Position numbers and translations under genes: made by a program
Origin: Acetobacterium wieringae
Lineage (GTDB): Bacteria; Bacillota; Clostridia; Eubacteriales; Eubacteriaceae
DNA length: 47,409 nt
Assembly (NCBI RefSeq): GCF_001766835.1
Contig: NZ_LKEU01000046.1
Coordinates: forward strand, 1-47,409
Direction of reading: 5' to 3'
In this document: positions 7,300-14,783 of the stretch, piece by piece
Position numbering within the stretch: position 1 is the stretch's first letter
How the letters are laid out: every line of letters starts with the position of its first letter
Notes under the pieces: generated by a model
What the model was told of the DNA's origin: nothing
Databases searched by the model: none
What the model saw: only the letters and a program-made list of their open reading frames with translations

Positions 7300-8289
7300 T
7301 TAAGCGACGGGGTTATTTCGGGCGTATTCCCGGCCGTAGTTTGCCAGCTCGTCCATGACAATGCCGTTGTTCCATTCCCGGAAGCAGATGCCGTTGGGGA
7401 TCGACGGATAGAAACGTCCGCCAGGACAGTAGCTGTCAACCGCCCGACGCACTTCGGCCCGGATCTGCTCTTCTGTGATGTTTTCGACATCGATCTTGGG
7501 CCCGTCAATGCCGCCGACCATGGCCAGTTTGCCCTGGGTGATGGCCTGGATTTTGACGATATCGTTCTGGGCAATGACGCCCTGCCAGATGTCAACGCCT
7601 ATCTCCACCAGATCACTGACAATTGGTTCCAGAATGCAGTCGGCATGGTGCATGTAGATCATCCCGCAGTCATGGATGGTGTCGGCGATTTCCTGCTGCA
7701 GCGGTTTGATAATCTCCCGCCAGACCTTCGGGGGTAGAAACAGATTCTGTTTGGTACCCCAATCATCATGATAAAAAATGATATCCGGCTGGGTTTCTTC
7801 GGCCACTTTGCGGATATAGGCCATCTTATGATCGGCAATCACCCGTAGTAGGGCTTTCATTTCGTCGGGATACTCCAGATAAGCCATCAAGGCATCTTCC
7901 ATCCCCAGCAGAAAATGACTGCGTTCAAAAAGTCCCCCCGGGTAGAAGAAGCAGGCCAGTTTTTCGTTTCGGTCGATTTGGGCGGCCGCTGCCCGGGCCG
8001 TGCTCCAGTCCAGATTGTCAAGGGAGGGGACAGTCAGCTGTTCTTCCCATTTTTCAATATCCGTAATGACCACATTATCCCGGGTGATATGGGGATGGGG
8101 CCCCGGTGCACCCGGCAGGAAAACCCGTACGGTTCCCCAGGAATCCTGATATTCCTGACCATCCTGAGGGAGCAGGGCATCCCGAACAAAGAAAGGATCA
8201 GGAATAAACTCGACCGCAGCCATCAAATCGCCGTAATAATCGGGTTGTTGGCCACGATACACGGCCATCACGTTTTCTCTTGGATTCAT
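7300..8289 (-). CDS. URO-D-family corrinoid methyltransferase (MtaA/MtvB-like), orphan
   Basis: 329 residues from ATG 8289, GAGGAG about 9 bases upstream. The whole chain is a uroporphyrinogen decarboxylase-like TIM barrel of the kind used as methyltransferases in acetogens rather than in heme synthesis. Shared blocks with the second copy at 40342-41322 are ENVM, a GGLFE/PGLFE segment, LLGMEDALMAYLEYPDEM, FYHDDWGTK and MHHAD...LVEIGVDIWQGV. HHADC (His plus Cys) may provide zinc ligands for activating the methyl donor or acceptor. It has no corrinoid protein or methyl-THF transferase next to it, so it must borrow those from elsewhere, perhaps the set at 38.7-41.3 kb. Upstream lies a perfect 9-bp inverted repeat (8361-8385). 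Substrate unknown. Confidence 0.8.
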   Translation of the reverse strand: MNPRENVMAVYRGQQPDYYGDLMAAVEFIPDPFFVRDALLPQDGQEYQDSWGTVRVFLPGAPGPHPHITRDNVVITDIEKWEEQLTVPSLDNLDWSTARAAAAQIDRNEKLACFFYPGGLFERSHFLLGMEDALMAYLEYPDEMKALLRVIADHKMAYIRKVAEETQPDIIFYHDDWGTKQNLFLPPKVWREIIKPLQQEIADTIHDCGMIYMHHADCILEPIVSDLVEIGVDIWQGVIAQNDIVKIQAITQGKLAMVGGIDGPKIDVENITEEQIRAEVRRAVDSYCPGGRFYPSIPNGICFREWNNGIVMDELANYGREYARNNPVA

Positions 8290-8360
8290 CAAAAAATTCT
8301 CCTCGCATCATTAGTAATTAGTAAACGATTGCAGCGCTACTGTGGTTATGTTTTGCTCCG

Positions 8361-8385
8361 GTGCAAACGTCACTGGCGTTTGCAC
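8361..8385. promoter_or_regulatory. Inverted repeat upstream of the orphan methyltransferase
   Basis: GTGCAAACG (8361-8369) and CGTTTGCAC (8377-8385) are perfect complements 7 bases apart. A 14-bp palindrome TTAAACATGTTTAA follows at 8391-8404. Both lie 70-115 bases upstream of the minus-strand start, where an operator or leader hairpin would be. Confidence 0.45.
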
Positions 8386-8451
8386 AAACATTAAACATGT
8401 TTAAAATATACCACGGATGATTTGTAAAATCCAGCATTTTCTGAAAAAATA

Positions 8452-8473
8452 AAAGATACCCCTTCGGGTATCT
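8452..8473 (-). terminator. Terminator of the isomerase operon
   Basis: AAGATACCC / GGGTATCTT with a 4-base loop; on the minus strand it is followed by a T-rich run (TTTATTTTTT). It lies 30 bases past the stop of the TPI-family gene. Confidence 0.8.
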
Positions 8474-8502
8474 TAAAAATCAGGATTCGTTTGTAAAAAG
8501 GC

Positions 8503-9276
8503 TTAGCGCAGCACATCGCTTACCGATGCCATCAGTGCTTCAAAAAGATCCGGTTCCCAGGCGCTGCGGCCGATGAAGAGGCCATCGACATTGTCAAGCT
8601 GGGCGTATTCACTGGCGTTGTTAATATTAACGCTGCCACCGTATAAAAGCGGCACATCGTTTCCGGCGGGGCCATACAAGGAAAGCAGCACGGAGCGCAA
8701 AAAGTCGTGGATCTCGTTGACATAGGGGGTTTCGGCGGGAATCCCGTTGACGCCAATGGCCCAGATCGGCTCGTAGGCAATCCAGAATGTGCCGATCTGA
8801 TCGGCAGAAATGTCCTTCAGGGCCACCTTCAGCTGTTTGGCCAACATTTCCCGAGAAATGCCATAGTTGCGGTCACTCATTTTTTCGCCAATACAGATCA
8901 GTGGCAGCAGCTGGTGTTTGAGGGCGGCCAGGGCTTTCAGGTTGACGGTTTCGTCGGTTTCATTAAAATACTGGCGTCGCTCGCAGTGGCCCAGCTCGAC
9001 AAGATCCAGGCCGATTTCGGCCAGCATCACAGGCGAAATTTCACCGGTGAACTGACCGGCATCCTCATAGTGCATATTTTGAGCCCCCAGTTTGAGGGTG
9101 CTTTTGTTTAAATCAAGCAGTTCTCTTAACTTCCACAGGTGGGTGTGTGGGGGAATGATAAAAAACTCAAACTGCGGGTATTTGGTAATAATTTCGGAAA
9201 CGGCTAGGGTATAGTCGGTGGCCTCAGCCAGAGTTTTATTCATTTTCCAGTTGGTTCCCAGTAAAAATTTTTTCAT
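8503..9276 (-). CDS. Triose-phosphate isomerase family protein, likely a tetrulose-phosphate isomerase (EryH/LerI-like)
   Basis: 257 residues. Catalytic residues of the TPI fold are all present: K11 (NWKMN), H97 (ELGHCERR) and E169 (AYEPIWAIG), plus the phosphate loop LYGGSVN. Several blocks are unlike central-metabolism TPI and like the erythritol/erythrulose branch as I remember it: FFIIPPHTHL, GAQNMHYEDAGQFTGEISP, PLICIGE, NGIPAETPY and the ending DGLFIGRSAW, where true TPI usually has DGxLVGGASL. It would interconvert ketose-1- and ketose-4-phosphates of a C4 sugar, though DHAP/GAP activity is not excluded. It is 7 bases downstream of the RpiB-family gene, so they form one operon, and that pairing is itself typical of erythritol loci. 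A housekeeping tpiA would be expected elsewhere in the genome. Confidence 0.8.
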   Translation of the reverse strand: MKKFLLGTNWKMNKTLAEATDYTLAVSEIITKYPQFEFFIIPPHTHLWKLRELLDLNKSTLKLGAQNMHYEDAGQFTGEISPVMLAEIGLDLVELGHCERRQYFNETDETVNLKALAALKHQLLPLICIGEKMSDRNYGISREMLAKQLKVALKDISADQIGTFWIAYEPIWAIGVNGIPAETPYVNEIHDFLRSVLLSLYGPAGNDVPLLYGGSVNINNASEYAQLDNVDGLFIGRSAWEPDLFEALMASVSDVLR

Positions 9277-9283
9277 GGTCGGC

Positions 9284-9733
9284 CTACTTCAGATAGGTTT
9301 TTTCCAGAGTCCGCATTTTTTCAACTTTTTTGGTTGAACCGCCGCCCTGGAATTCGCTTTTTAACCAGGCTTCGGCGATCATTTTGGCCAGTTCCACGCC
9401 GATTACCCGGGCACCCATGGTTAATACATTGGCATCGTTGCTTTTAGCCAGCCGCTCGGCTGAAAAGACATCATGACAGGTGCCGGCAAAAACCCCGGGA
9501 ACCTTGTTGGCCATCATGGCTACCCCCAAACCGGTGCCACAGAAAATAAAGCCCCGGTCATATTCTTTGTTTTTGATGGTTTCGGCCAGGTTAAAGGCAA
9601 TTTCCGGATAATCACAATCGTGAGTTGCAGAATAGGCTAAATCGGTGACATCGTAACCAGCCTTTTTCAGGTAGTTAAAAATCTCATTTTTAAAATCAAT
9701 GGCAGCGTCGTCACAATCAACAGCAATTTTCAT
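9284..9733 (-). CDS. RpiB/LacAB-family sugar-phosphate isomerase, likely erythrose-4-phosphate isomerase type
   Basis: 149 residues from ATG 9733, GAGGAGG 8 bases upstream. The RpiB fold is clear: C65 in FCGTGLGVAMMANKVPG, then CHDVFSAERL and ANVLTMGARVIG. Canonical ribose-5-phosphate isomerase B has a His in the N-terminal C/S-D-H motif, a His in the R/E-H-N-D block and a basic GGRHxxR tail. Here these are D9 (CDDAA), S98 (KSND) and GGGSTKK. The catalytic Cys is kept while ribose-phosphate-binding residues are changed, which suits a different aldose phosphate such as erythrose 4-phosphate. First gene of the isomerase pair; a TTTTACAT/ATGTAAAA palindrome lies in its leader. Confidence 0.8.
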   Translation of the reverse strand: MKIAVDCDDAAIDFKNEIFNYLKKAGYDVTDLAYSATHDCDYPEIAFNLAETIKNKEYDRGFIFCGTGLGVAMMANKVPGVFAGTCHDVFSAERLAKSNDANVLTMGARVIGVELAKMIAEAWLKSEFQGGGSTKKVEKMRTLEKTYLK

Positions 9734-9769
9734 GATGAACCTCCTCGGTTTTGTTTTTTGGAAAAGATA

Positions 9770-9786
9770 TTTTACATTATGTAAAA
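9770..9786. promoter_or_regulatory. Operator-like palindrome before the isomerase operon
   Basis: TTTTACAT-T-ATGTAAAA, 8-bp perfect arms around one base, 37 bases upstream of the RpiB-family start and in the gap shared with the divergent sigma-54 activator gene. Regulator unknown. Confidence 0.5.
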
Positions 9787-9947
9787 ATGTCTTTCCCTTA
9801 AGGTAATTCGTTTTTGGATACGTTATCATTATTGCACAGAGTTTTGGGTTTGTAAAGTATAGAATCATTTGCGCGAAATAGAAATTAAGTAAAAGTGAAT
9901 GGAAAATATGACAGAATGTCGGCCCATGAAAAGACAGGGAGGTTTTG

Positions 9948-11972
9948 ATGGAAAAGACCCAGCGGATTATCATAAAAAATAAAAATGGCTTGCATACCCG
10001 GGTGGCGGCGATGGTTGCCCGGCAGTCCCAGAAGTTTGAAAAGATCTGGGACTGCCAGCTCTATTTGCGGCGGATTAATTCTCAGGAGGGGGTGCCCTGC
10101 AACAGTGTGTTGCCACTGGTTTCCCTGAAAGTTAAAAATGGCGAGATGGTGGAAGTGTATAGCAGTGACAGTGGCAGTGAGGAGGCGGTGTTCCGGCTGG
10201 CGTCGTTTCTGGGCCAGACGCCCGAGCTGGAAATACCGGAAACCGAAGCCATTGACAGCATCCTCCAGGAAAATACCCTGGCCAGTGAAAAGATTTTTGA
10301 AAGCATCAATAACGGTCTGATCGCCATGGACAGCAATGGCATCATCAATATTTTCAACCGGGCAGCCGAGGAAATCACCGGCATCAAGGCCAAGGATATT
10401 ATCGGAAAAAAGGGTGATGAATGGGTGCCCAACTTTAATCTCAACGACCTGCTCCATTCCAAGTGTGAAAATCTCGGCTTGAAACACAAGATCGGCAACA
10501 AGTGGGTCATTACCAACAAGAGTCCCATCATTGTTGATGAAGAGGTGGTTGGCGGGGTGGTGGTGTTTCAGGATATTTCCCAGCTTGAGGAGCTGTCCTG
10601 GGAACTCCACAGTGTCAAAGAATTAAAAGAAAAATTCAATAACATTCTTGAAACCGTCGACGATGGCATCTGCATGATTAACCGCTGTCGGGAAATTACT
10701 TATGTGAACCACCCCTTTGTCAAAATGTTCAAGAAGGAAGGGACCCGGGTTCTAACCAGAAAGATTCAGGAACTCTTTCCCAAAGAAAAATTCGGCGATC
10801 CGTTTTTTGCCGGAAAAGAGGAGATCATTCTTTCCACCACCGACGGCCGGGAGTTTATCATGCATGCCCGTCCGATTATGATCGATGCCAAATTCAGGGG
10901 CAATGTGGTGGTCGCCCGGGAGTTGACCGAAATTGCCAAGCTGGCTGACCGGATTGAACTGCTGTCTCAGAAAACCCAGTATCTTCAGGAAGAACTGGCC
11001 AAAAAAGAGGGGCTCAATCAATCCTTTGATAACATCATCGGCAAGAGTGGCGCCCTGATTGAGAGTCTGACAGTGGCCTCAAAGGCCGCCCGAACCGATG
11101 CGGCGGTGCTGATCCGGGGCGAAAGCGGCACTGGTAAAGAACTGGTGGCCCGGGCCATTCACCGGGCTGGCGCCCGGAGTGATAAGCCTTTTGTAGGGAT
11201 GAACTGCGCCGCCATCCCCTCCAATTTACTGGAAAGCGAATTGTTCGGCTATGAAAAGGGGGCCTTTACCGGCGCTTATAAAGAAAAACGGGGCAAGTTT
11301 GAAATTGCCAGCGGCGGTACGATCTTTCTTGATGAAATCGGTGATATGGACAAGGCCATGCAGGCCAAGCTGCTGCGGGTGCTCCAGGAGCAGGAAATCG
11401 AACGCATTGGTGGGGTTAAGCCGATCAGAATCGATGTCCGGGTGATTGCCGCCACCAACAGCCCCCTGGAATCGATGATGCAGGAAGGCAGCTTCAGACG
11501 GGATCTCTATTATCGCCTCAATGTCATTACCGTAATGCTGCCGCCGCTAAGGCAACGGAAGGGCGACATTCCCCTGCTGGTGGAATATTTTACCGAGAAA
11601 ATCAGCAAAAAATATGATCTGCCCAAATGCGCCATCAGAAAAGATGCCCTGACCGCCCTGGAAAACTATCACTTCCCGGGAAATGTCCGGGAACTGGAAA
11701 ACCTGATTGAAGGGGGTATGACCCTGTCAAATAACGAGTGGATCACCATTGCGGATTTGCCCGCCTATCTGTGTGATCAGGGAAGTGACCTAAACTGTCG
11801 GGAGAAGACGTTTTCATCGGATGGGGATGATCTCCCCACCTTTGCGGAAATGGAACGGTGGTTGATCGAACAGGCCCTGAAAAAACATGGCAGTTTCCGC
11901 AAAGCCGGTCAGGCACTGGGTTTGGATCATAAAACAATTTCTAAAAAAGCGGATAAATATCAACTCAAATAG
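9948..11972 (+). CDS. Sigma-54-dependent activator with N-terminal HPr-like domain (HPr-PAS-PAS-AAA+-Fis)
   Basis: 674 residues from ATG 9948, GGGAGG 6 bases upstream. Residues 1-~86 match HPr: NGLHTRVAA keeps the phosphorylatable His (H16) and the neighbouring Arg, then NSVLPLVSLKVKNGEMVEV matches the Ser-46 region. Two PAS-like domains follow (~100-200 and ~225-335), then a sigma-54 AAA+ domain with Walker A GESGTGKE (from residue 391) and the sigma-54 contact loop GAFTGA (from residue 438), and a Fis-type helix-turn-helix at the end (KHGSFRKAGQALGLDHKTIS). It should activate the two -24/-12 promoters just downstream, before dhaM and dhaK. The HPr-like part could be phosphorylated by PTS enzyme I or exchange phosphate with DhaM, coupling PTS state to expression; this is inference. 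E. coli DhaR is also a sigma-54-type activator but has no HPr domain. Confidence 0.88.
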   Translation: MEKTQRIIIKNKNGLHTRVAAMVARQSQKFEKIWDCQLYLRRINSQEGVPCNSVLPLVSLKVKNGEMVEVYSSDSGSEEAVFRLASFLGQTPELEIPETEAIDSILQENTLASEKIFESINNGLIAMDSNGIINIFNRAAEEITGIKAKDIIGKKGDEWVPNFNLNDLLHSKCENLGLKHKIGNKWVITNKSPIIVDEEVVGGVVVFQDISQLEELSWELHSVKELKEKFNNILETVDDGICMINRCREITYVNHPFVKMFKKEGTRVLTRKIQELFPKEKFGDPFFAGKEEIILSTTDGREFIMHARPIMIDAKFRGNVVVARELTEIAKLADRIELLSQKTQYLQEELAKKEGLNQSFDNIIGKSGALIESLTVASKAARTDAAVLIRGESGTGKELVARAIHRAGARSDKPFVGMNCAAIPSNLLESELFGYEKGAFTGAYKEKRGKFEIASGGTIFLDEIGDMDKAMQAKLLRVLQEQEIERIGGVKPIRIDVRVIAATNSPLESMMQEGSFRRDLYYRLNVITVMLPPLRQRKGDIPLLVEYFTEKISKKYDLPKCAIRKDALTALENYHFPGNVRELENLIEGGMTLSNNEWITIADLPAYLCDQGSDLNCREKTFSSDGDDLPTFAEMERWLIEQALKKHGSFRKAGQALGLDHKTISKKADKYQLK

Positions 11973-11975
11973 AAT

Positions 11976-11990
11976 TGGCACGTTATTTGC
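11976..11990 (+). promoter_or_regulatory. Sigma-54 (-24/-12) promoter of dhaM
   Basis: TGGCACGTTATTTGC matches the consensus TGGCACG-N4-TTGC, with GG and GC separated by exactly 10 bases. It lies directly after the activator stop and about 140 bases before the dhaM start. Confidence 0.9.
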
Positions 11991-12127
11991 TATTACTAGC
12001 TTTCAGAATACCTGATAACACGATTCACCGTGGCATTAAAACAGAGAGCTGATAGATAATTCTGGTTACAAAGAGAAATTTGCCACGTGACAATGGAATG
12101 GGTAAATAAGCGAAAGGAGGAAGAAAA

Positions 12128-12523
12128 ATGACAGGCGTAATTATTGTGTCCCATAGCGAAAAGCTGGCCGAAGGGCTGCGTGATATTGTGATGGAAATGA
12201 ATGACGGCAGCGTCGATGTCATCGCAGCTGGTGGCGCTGACGGTGGTCGGATTGGCACCAATACATTAAAAATCAAAGCGGCGATTGAATCACTTACCAA
12301 ATGTGATCATATTCTTATTTTTGTCGATTTGGGCAGTGCCGTTTTGTGTAGCGAAACGGCCATCGAAATGCTGGATGATGCGATCCAGGAAAAGGTTCAT
12401 ATTGTTGATGCCCCGTTGGTTGAAGGGGTTATTGGTGGTGTGGTTCAGGCAACCATCTGCAATGATCTGGAACAGATCATTGCAACCGCGAAAGAAGGGG
12501 CGACCCTCAGAAAAGTGTGTTAA
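12128..12523 (+). CDS. dhaM: PTS-dependent dihydroxyacetone kinase phosphotransferase subunit DhaM
   Basis: 131 residues, AAAGGAGG 8 bases before the ATG. It is a single EIIA-Man-like domain. H9 in IIVSHSEKLAEG is the phosphorylated histidine, and AAGGADGGRIGTNT plus ILIFVDLGSAVLCSE are family blocks. It takes phosphate from HPr and passes it to the ADP bound in DhaL. There is no fused HPr or EI part as in E. coli DhaM, so it resembles the short Firmicute form. It has its own sigma-54 promoter and starts the dhaM-dhaK-dhaL series. An HPr-like domain is present in the neighbouring activator, which is a possible partner. Confidence 0.92.
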   Translation: MTGVIIVSHSEKLAEGLRDIVMEMNDGSVDVIAAGGADGGRIGTNTLKIKAAIESLTKCDHILIFVDLGSAVLCSETAIEMLDDAIQEKVHIVDAPLVEGVIGGVVQATICNDLEQIIATAKEGATLRKVC

Positions 12524-12622
12524 AAAAAACAAAAAATGGGTAAATAATACCCGGGCGGGCAGAAAATCCCCGGAGTCCGGCAATGAAATAGTGTCAAATG
12601 GCTAGGTAACGAGTATTTATTT

Positions 12623-12637
12623 TGGCATGGTTCTTGC
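12623..12637 (+). promoter_or_regulatory. Sigma-54 (-24/-12) promoter of dhaK
   Basis: TGGCATGGTTCTTGC: GG and GC are 10 bases apart as required. It lies 43 bases before the dhaK start, so dhaK can be transcribed apart from dhaM but by the same activator. Confidence 0.85.
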
Positions 12638-12679
12638 TTTTAAGAAAACGTATACAAATTATTTTTTCAGGAGGATGAA

Positions 12680-13687
12680 ATGAAACGATTAATCAATGAT
12701 CCCTATGATGTAGTAGAAGAAATGCTGGCCGGTTACGTAACGGCCCACAAAGATCATGTGGTTTTGGATCAGGCATCAGAAGCCCAGGGCCGAGTGGTCG
12801 TCAGCAAAAGCGCCAAGCAAAAAGATAAGGTTGGCGTGATCATCGGTGGTGGCTCCGGTCATGAACCGTTGTTTTTGGGGTATGTGGGCAAAGGCTTTGC
12901 TGATGCGGCGGTTATTGGTAACATTAATACCTCTCCATCGCCTGATCCTTGCTATGCATCGGTTAGAGCGGTGGATACCGGAAAGGGTTGCATCTATCTT
13001 TACGGGAACTATGCCGGTGATGTCATGAACTTTGATATGGGTGCTGAAAAAGCCGACGAAGAAGACGGCATCCGGGTCGAAACCGTATTGATTACTGATG
13101 ATGTTATTTCTTCAGAGAACATTGAAGATCGTCGGGGGATTGCCGGAGATTTCTTTGTCTTTAAAGTAGCTGGAGCCAAGGCGGAAATGGGCGGTGATTT
13201 AGATGAAGTGGTCGCTGTTGCTAAAAAGTGCAACGATGTTACCCGCACGATGGGTGTGGCGATGTCCTCAGCCACCCTGCCATCTAAAGGCGGCCCGATT
13301 TTTGAAATGGAAGACGGTGACATGGAAATTGGCATGGGTATCCATGGTGAACCTGGGGTTCGTCGGGGCAAAATTGAACCAGCGGACAAGGTCATTGACC
13401 AAATTATGGCACCAATTCTGGCGGATCTCCCTTATACAGCTGGCGATGAAGTATACGTCCTGGTCAATAGCCTCGGCGCCACGCCGCTGATGGATCTTCA
13501 TATCTGCTTCCGTCGGGTTGCCGAGATCCTGGCAGAAAAGGGTATTACCATCTACAAATCCCTGATCGGTTCCTATGCTTCCTCGATGGATATGGCTGGC
13601 ATGTCGGTCACCCTTGTCAAGCTGGACGACGAGATCAAAGAATTATTGGATTATCCCTGCGATACTCCTTATTTTAAACAGTTTTAA
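12680..13687 (+). CDS. dhaK: Dihydroxyacetone kinase subunit DhaK
   Basis: 335 residues, CAGGAGGATGA before the start. The substrate-binding subunit forms a covalent hemiaminal with a ketose through a histidine, here H222 in GMGIHGEPG. GVIIGGGSGHEPLFLGYVG near residue 55 and GNYAGDVMNFDMG near 110 are standard DhaK blocks. It hands dihydroxyacetone to DhaL-ADP for phosphorylation. Homologues can also act on C4 ketoses (erythrulose), which is relevant given the isomerase pair upstream. Transcribed from its own sigma-54 promoter. Confidence 0.95.
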   Translation: MKRLINDPYDVVEEMLAGYVTAHKDHVVLDQASEAQGRVVVSKSAKQKDKVGVIIGGGSGHEPLFLGYVGKGFADAAVIGNINTSPSPDPCYASVRAVDTGKGCIYLYGNYAGDVMNFDMGAEKADEEDGIRVETVLITDDVISSENIEDRRGIAGDFFVFKVAGAKAEMGGDLDEVVAVAKKCNDVTRTMGVAMSSATLPSKGGPIFEMEDGDMEIGMGIHGEPGVRRGKIEPADKVIDQIMAPILADLPYTAGDEVYVLVNSLGATPLMDLHICFRRVAEILAEKGITIYKSLIGSYASSMDMAGMSVTLVKLDDEIKELLDYPCDTPYFKQF

Positions 13688-13775
13688 GCCCGAATCCCAG
13701 AAAAATAAACGATCAAAATCTATTCTTAAATAACAATTTCTTAATAACATAACCCTAAATCTTAATAACAAACCA

Positions 13776-13801
13776 AATGGGCGGTCAGAAGACTGCCCAT
13801 T
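13776..13801 (+). other. Intercistronic hairpin between dhaK and dhaL
   Basis: An 11-bp stem (AATGGGCGGTC / GACTGCCCATT, one G-U) with an AGAA loop, 24 bases before dhaL. There is no T-run, so it is more likely an mRNA processing or stability element than a terminator. The A/T-rich 13688-13775 contains TTAATAACA-like repeats. Confidence 0.55.
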
Positions 13802-13824
13802 AATCCATTGTCAGGAGAAAGAAT

Positions 13825-14466
13825 ATGAGCGATTATATCTTAAATAAAGACTATTTTATTGCAGTCATTGAAGACCTTATTGAAATGGCAGAAGAAAAAA
13901 AGGAATACTTCATTCAATTGGATTCCGCCATCGGCGACGGCGATCACGGCATGAATTTAAGCATTGGTTTTCGTGAAGTCAGTAAAAATCTGGAAGAATG
14001 GAAATCAGAAGATATTAACACTATCTTTAAAAATGCCGGGACAGCCTTGCTGGACAAGGTTGGCGGAGCCGCTGGTCCATTGTATGGGGGCTTTTTTATG
14101 AAGTTTGGTCTACCGGTCAAGGGCAAAGATGAGGTGACCTTCGATGAATTCATTGAGATGATGGAGTCTGGTGTGGCCATCATCGAAAAGCGTGGCAAAG
14201 CAGTGGTTGGCGATGCAACCATGGTTGATACCCTGCGTCCGGCGGTTGATGCCATGAAAAAAGCCTATCACGATGACGGGTGCTCCCCCAAAGAAGCGAT
14301 GAAAATAGCCATGGAAGTTGGGGCTCAGGGATCCGACTCAACAGTGCCACTGATTGCCAAAAAAGGTCGAGCCATGCGTTTAGGTGAACGGGCCATCGGT
14401 CATCGGGATCCGGGATCAGCCTCCAGTGCGGCGATGCTGGAAATTTTCTATAAACACATGCCATAA
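13825..14466 (+). CDS. dhaL: Dihydroxyacetone kinase ADP-binding subunit DhaL
   Basis: 213 residues, CAGGAGAAAG before ATG. The metal/nucleotide site is visible as AIGDGDHGMN (D38, D40, H41), and GGAAGPLYGGFF and the ending HRDPGSASSAAML are DhaL blocks. It holds ADP as a cofactor that is rephosphorylated by DhaM and transfers phosphate to the ketose in DhaK. No sigma-54 site is seen directly upstream, so it is probably co-transcribed with dhaK through the hairpin region. Confidence 0.94.
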   Translation: MSDYILNKDYFIAVIEDLIEMAEEKKEYFIQLDSAIGDGDHGMNLSIGFREVSKNLEEWKSEDINTIFKNAGTALLDKVGGAAGPLYGGFFMKFGLPVKGKDEVTFDEFIEMMESGVAIIEKRGKAVVGDATMVDTLRPAVDAMKKAYHDDGCSPKEAMKIAMEVGAQGSDSTVPLIAKKGRAMRLGERAIGHRDPGSASSAAMLEIFYKHMP

Positions 14467-14504
14467 TCCTTACAGCTGCTTCGTGTAAATATAGCAAATC
14501 GACC

Positions 14505-14533
14505 TTGACAATATCGCGGAATAAGCATAAAAT
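14505..14533 (+). promoter_or_regulatory. Sigma-A promoter of the glpP transcript
   Basis: TTGACA (14505-14510), 17 bases, TAAAAT (14528-14533). It lies about 55 bases upstream of the leader terminator and about 250 bases before the glpP start. Confidence 0.8.
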
Positions 14534-14587
14534 AAAAGATGGTAAACCATTACAAAAGAATACCAACAGGGCAAGAGTTTAAGAGAT

Positions 14588-14656
14588 GTCCGTATGATAC
14601 TGTGGTGCGTCACGCCGGAATGTCCGGCTGTGCCCCAGTATGATGCGGACTTTTTT
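14588..14656 (+). terminator. Leader terminator before glpP, possible antitermination site
   Basis: GTCCGTATGATACTG (14588-14602) pairs with CAGTATGATGCGGAC (14636-14650) with one mismatch and one G-U, followed by TTTTTT (14651-14656). Nested inside is GCCGGA-ATG-TCCGGC. Being between the promoter and the antiterminator gene, it should stop most transcripts unless GlpP or another factor intervenes. Confidence 0.8.
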
Positions 14657-14783
14657 CACGTTTGAAATAAGTGCCGGAAAAAACCGGGACAATCGCCGGA
14701 GGGCGGCAAAAGCCCAAGGAGCAAAAGCGATCAGGCAACGGGGCGTGGAACATCGGGAAGTGAGTACTGAGAAAGGAATGCCT

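Noticed and set aside
7300..8289. Heme-pathway uroporphyrinogen decarboxylase
   Set aside because: No heme genes nearby, and the blocks match the corrinoid methyltransferase branch shared with 40342-41322.
8311..8326. TetR-type half-sites (TAGTAATTAGTAA) upstream of the orphan methyltransferase
   Set aside because: The half-sites are direct, not inverted, and the spacing does not match the other operators.
8503..9276. Housekeeping tpiA
   Set aside because: No gap/pgk/pgm neighbours, and the phosphate-end motif differs from canonical TPI; family kept, role changed.
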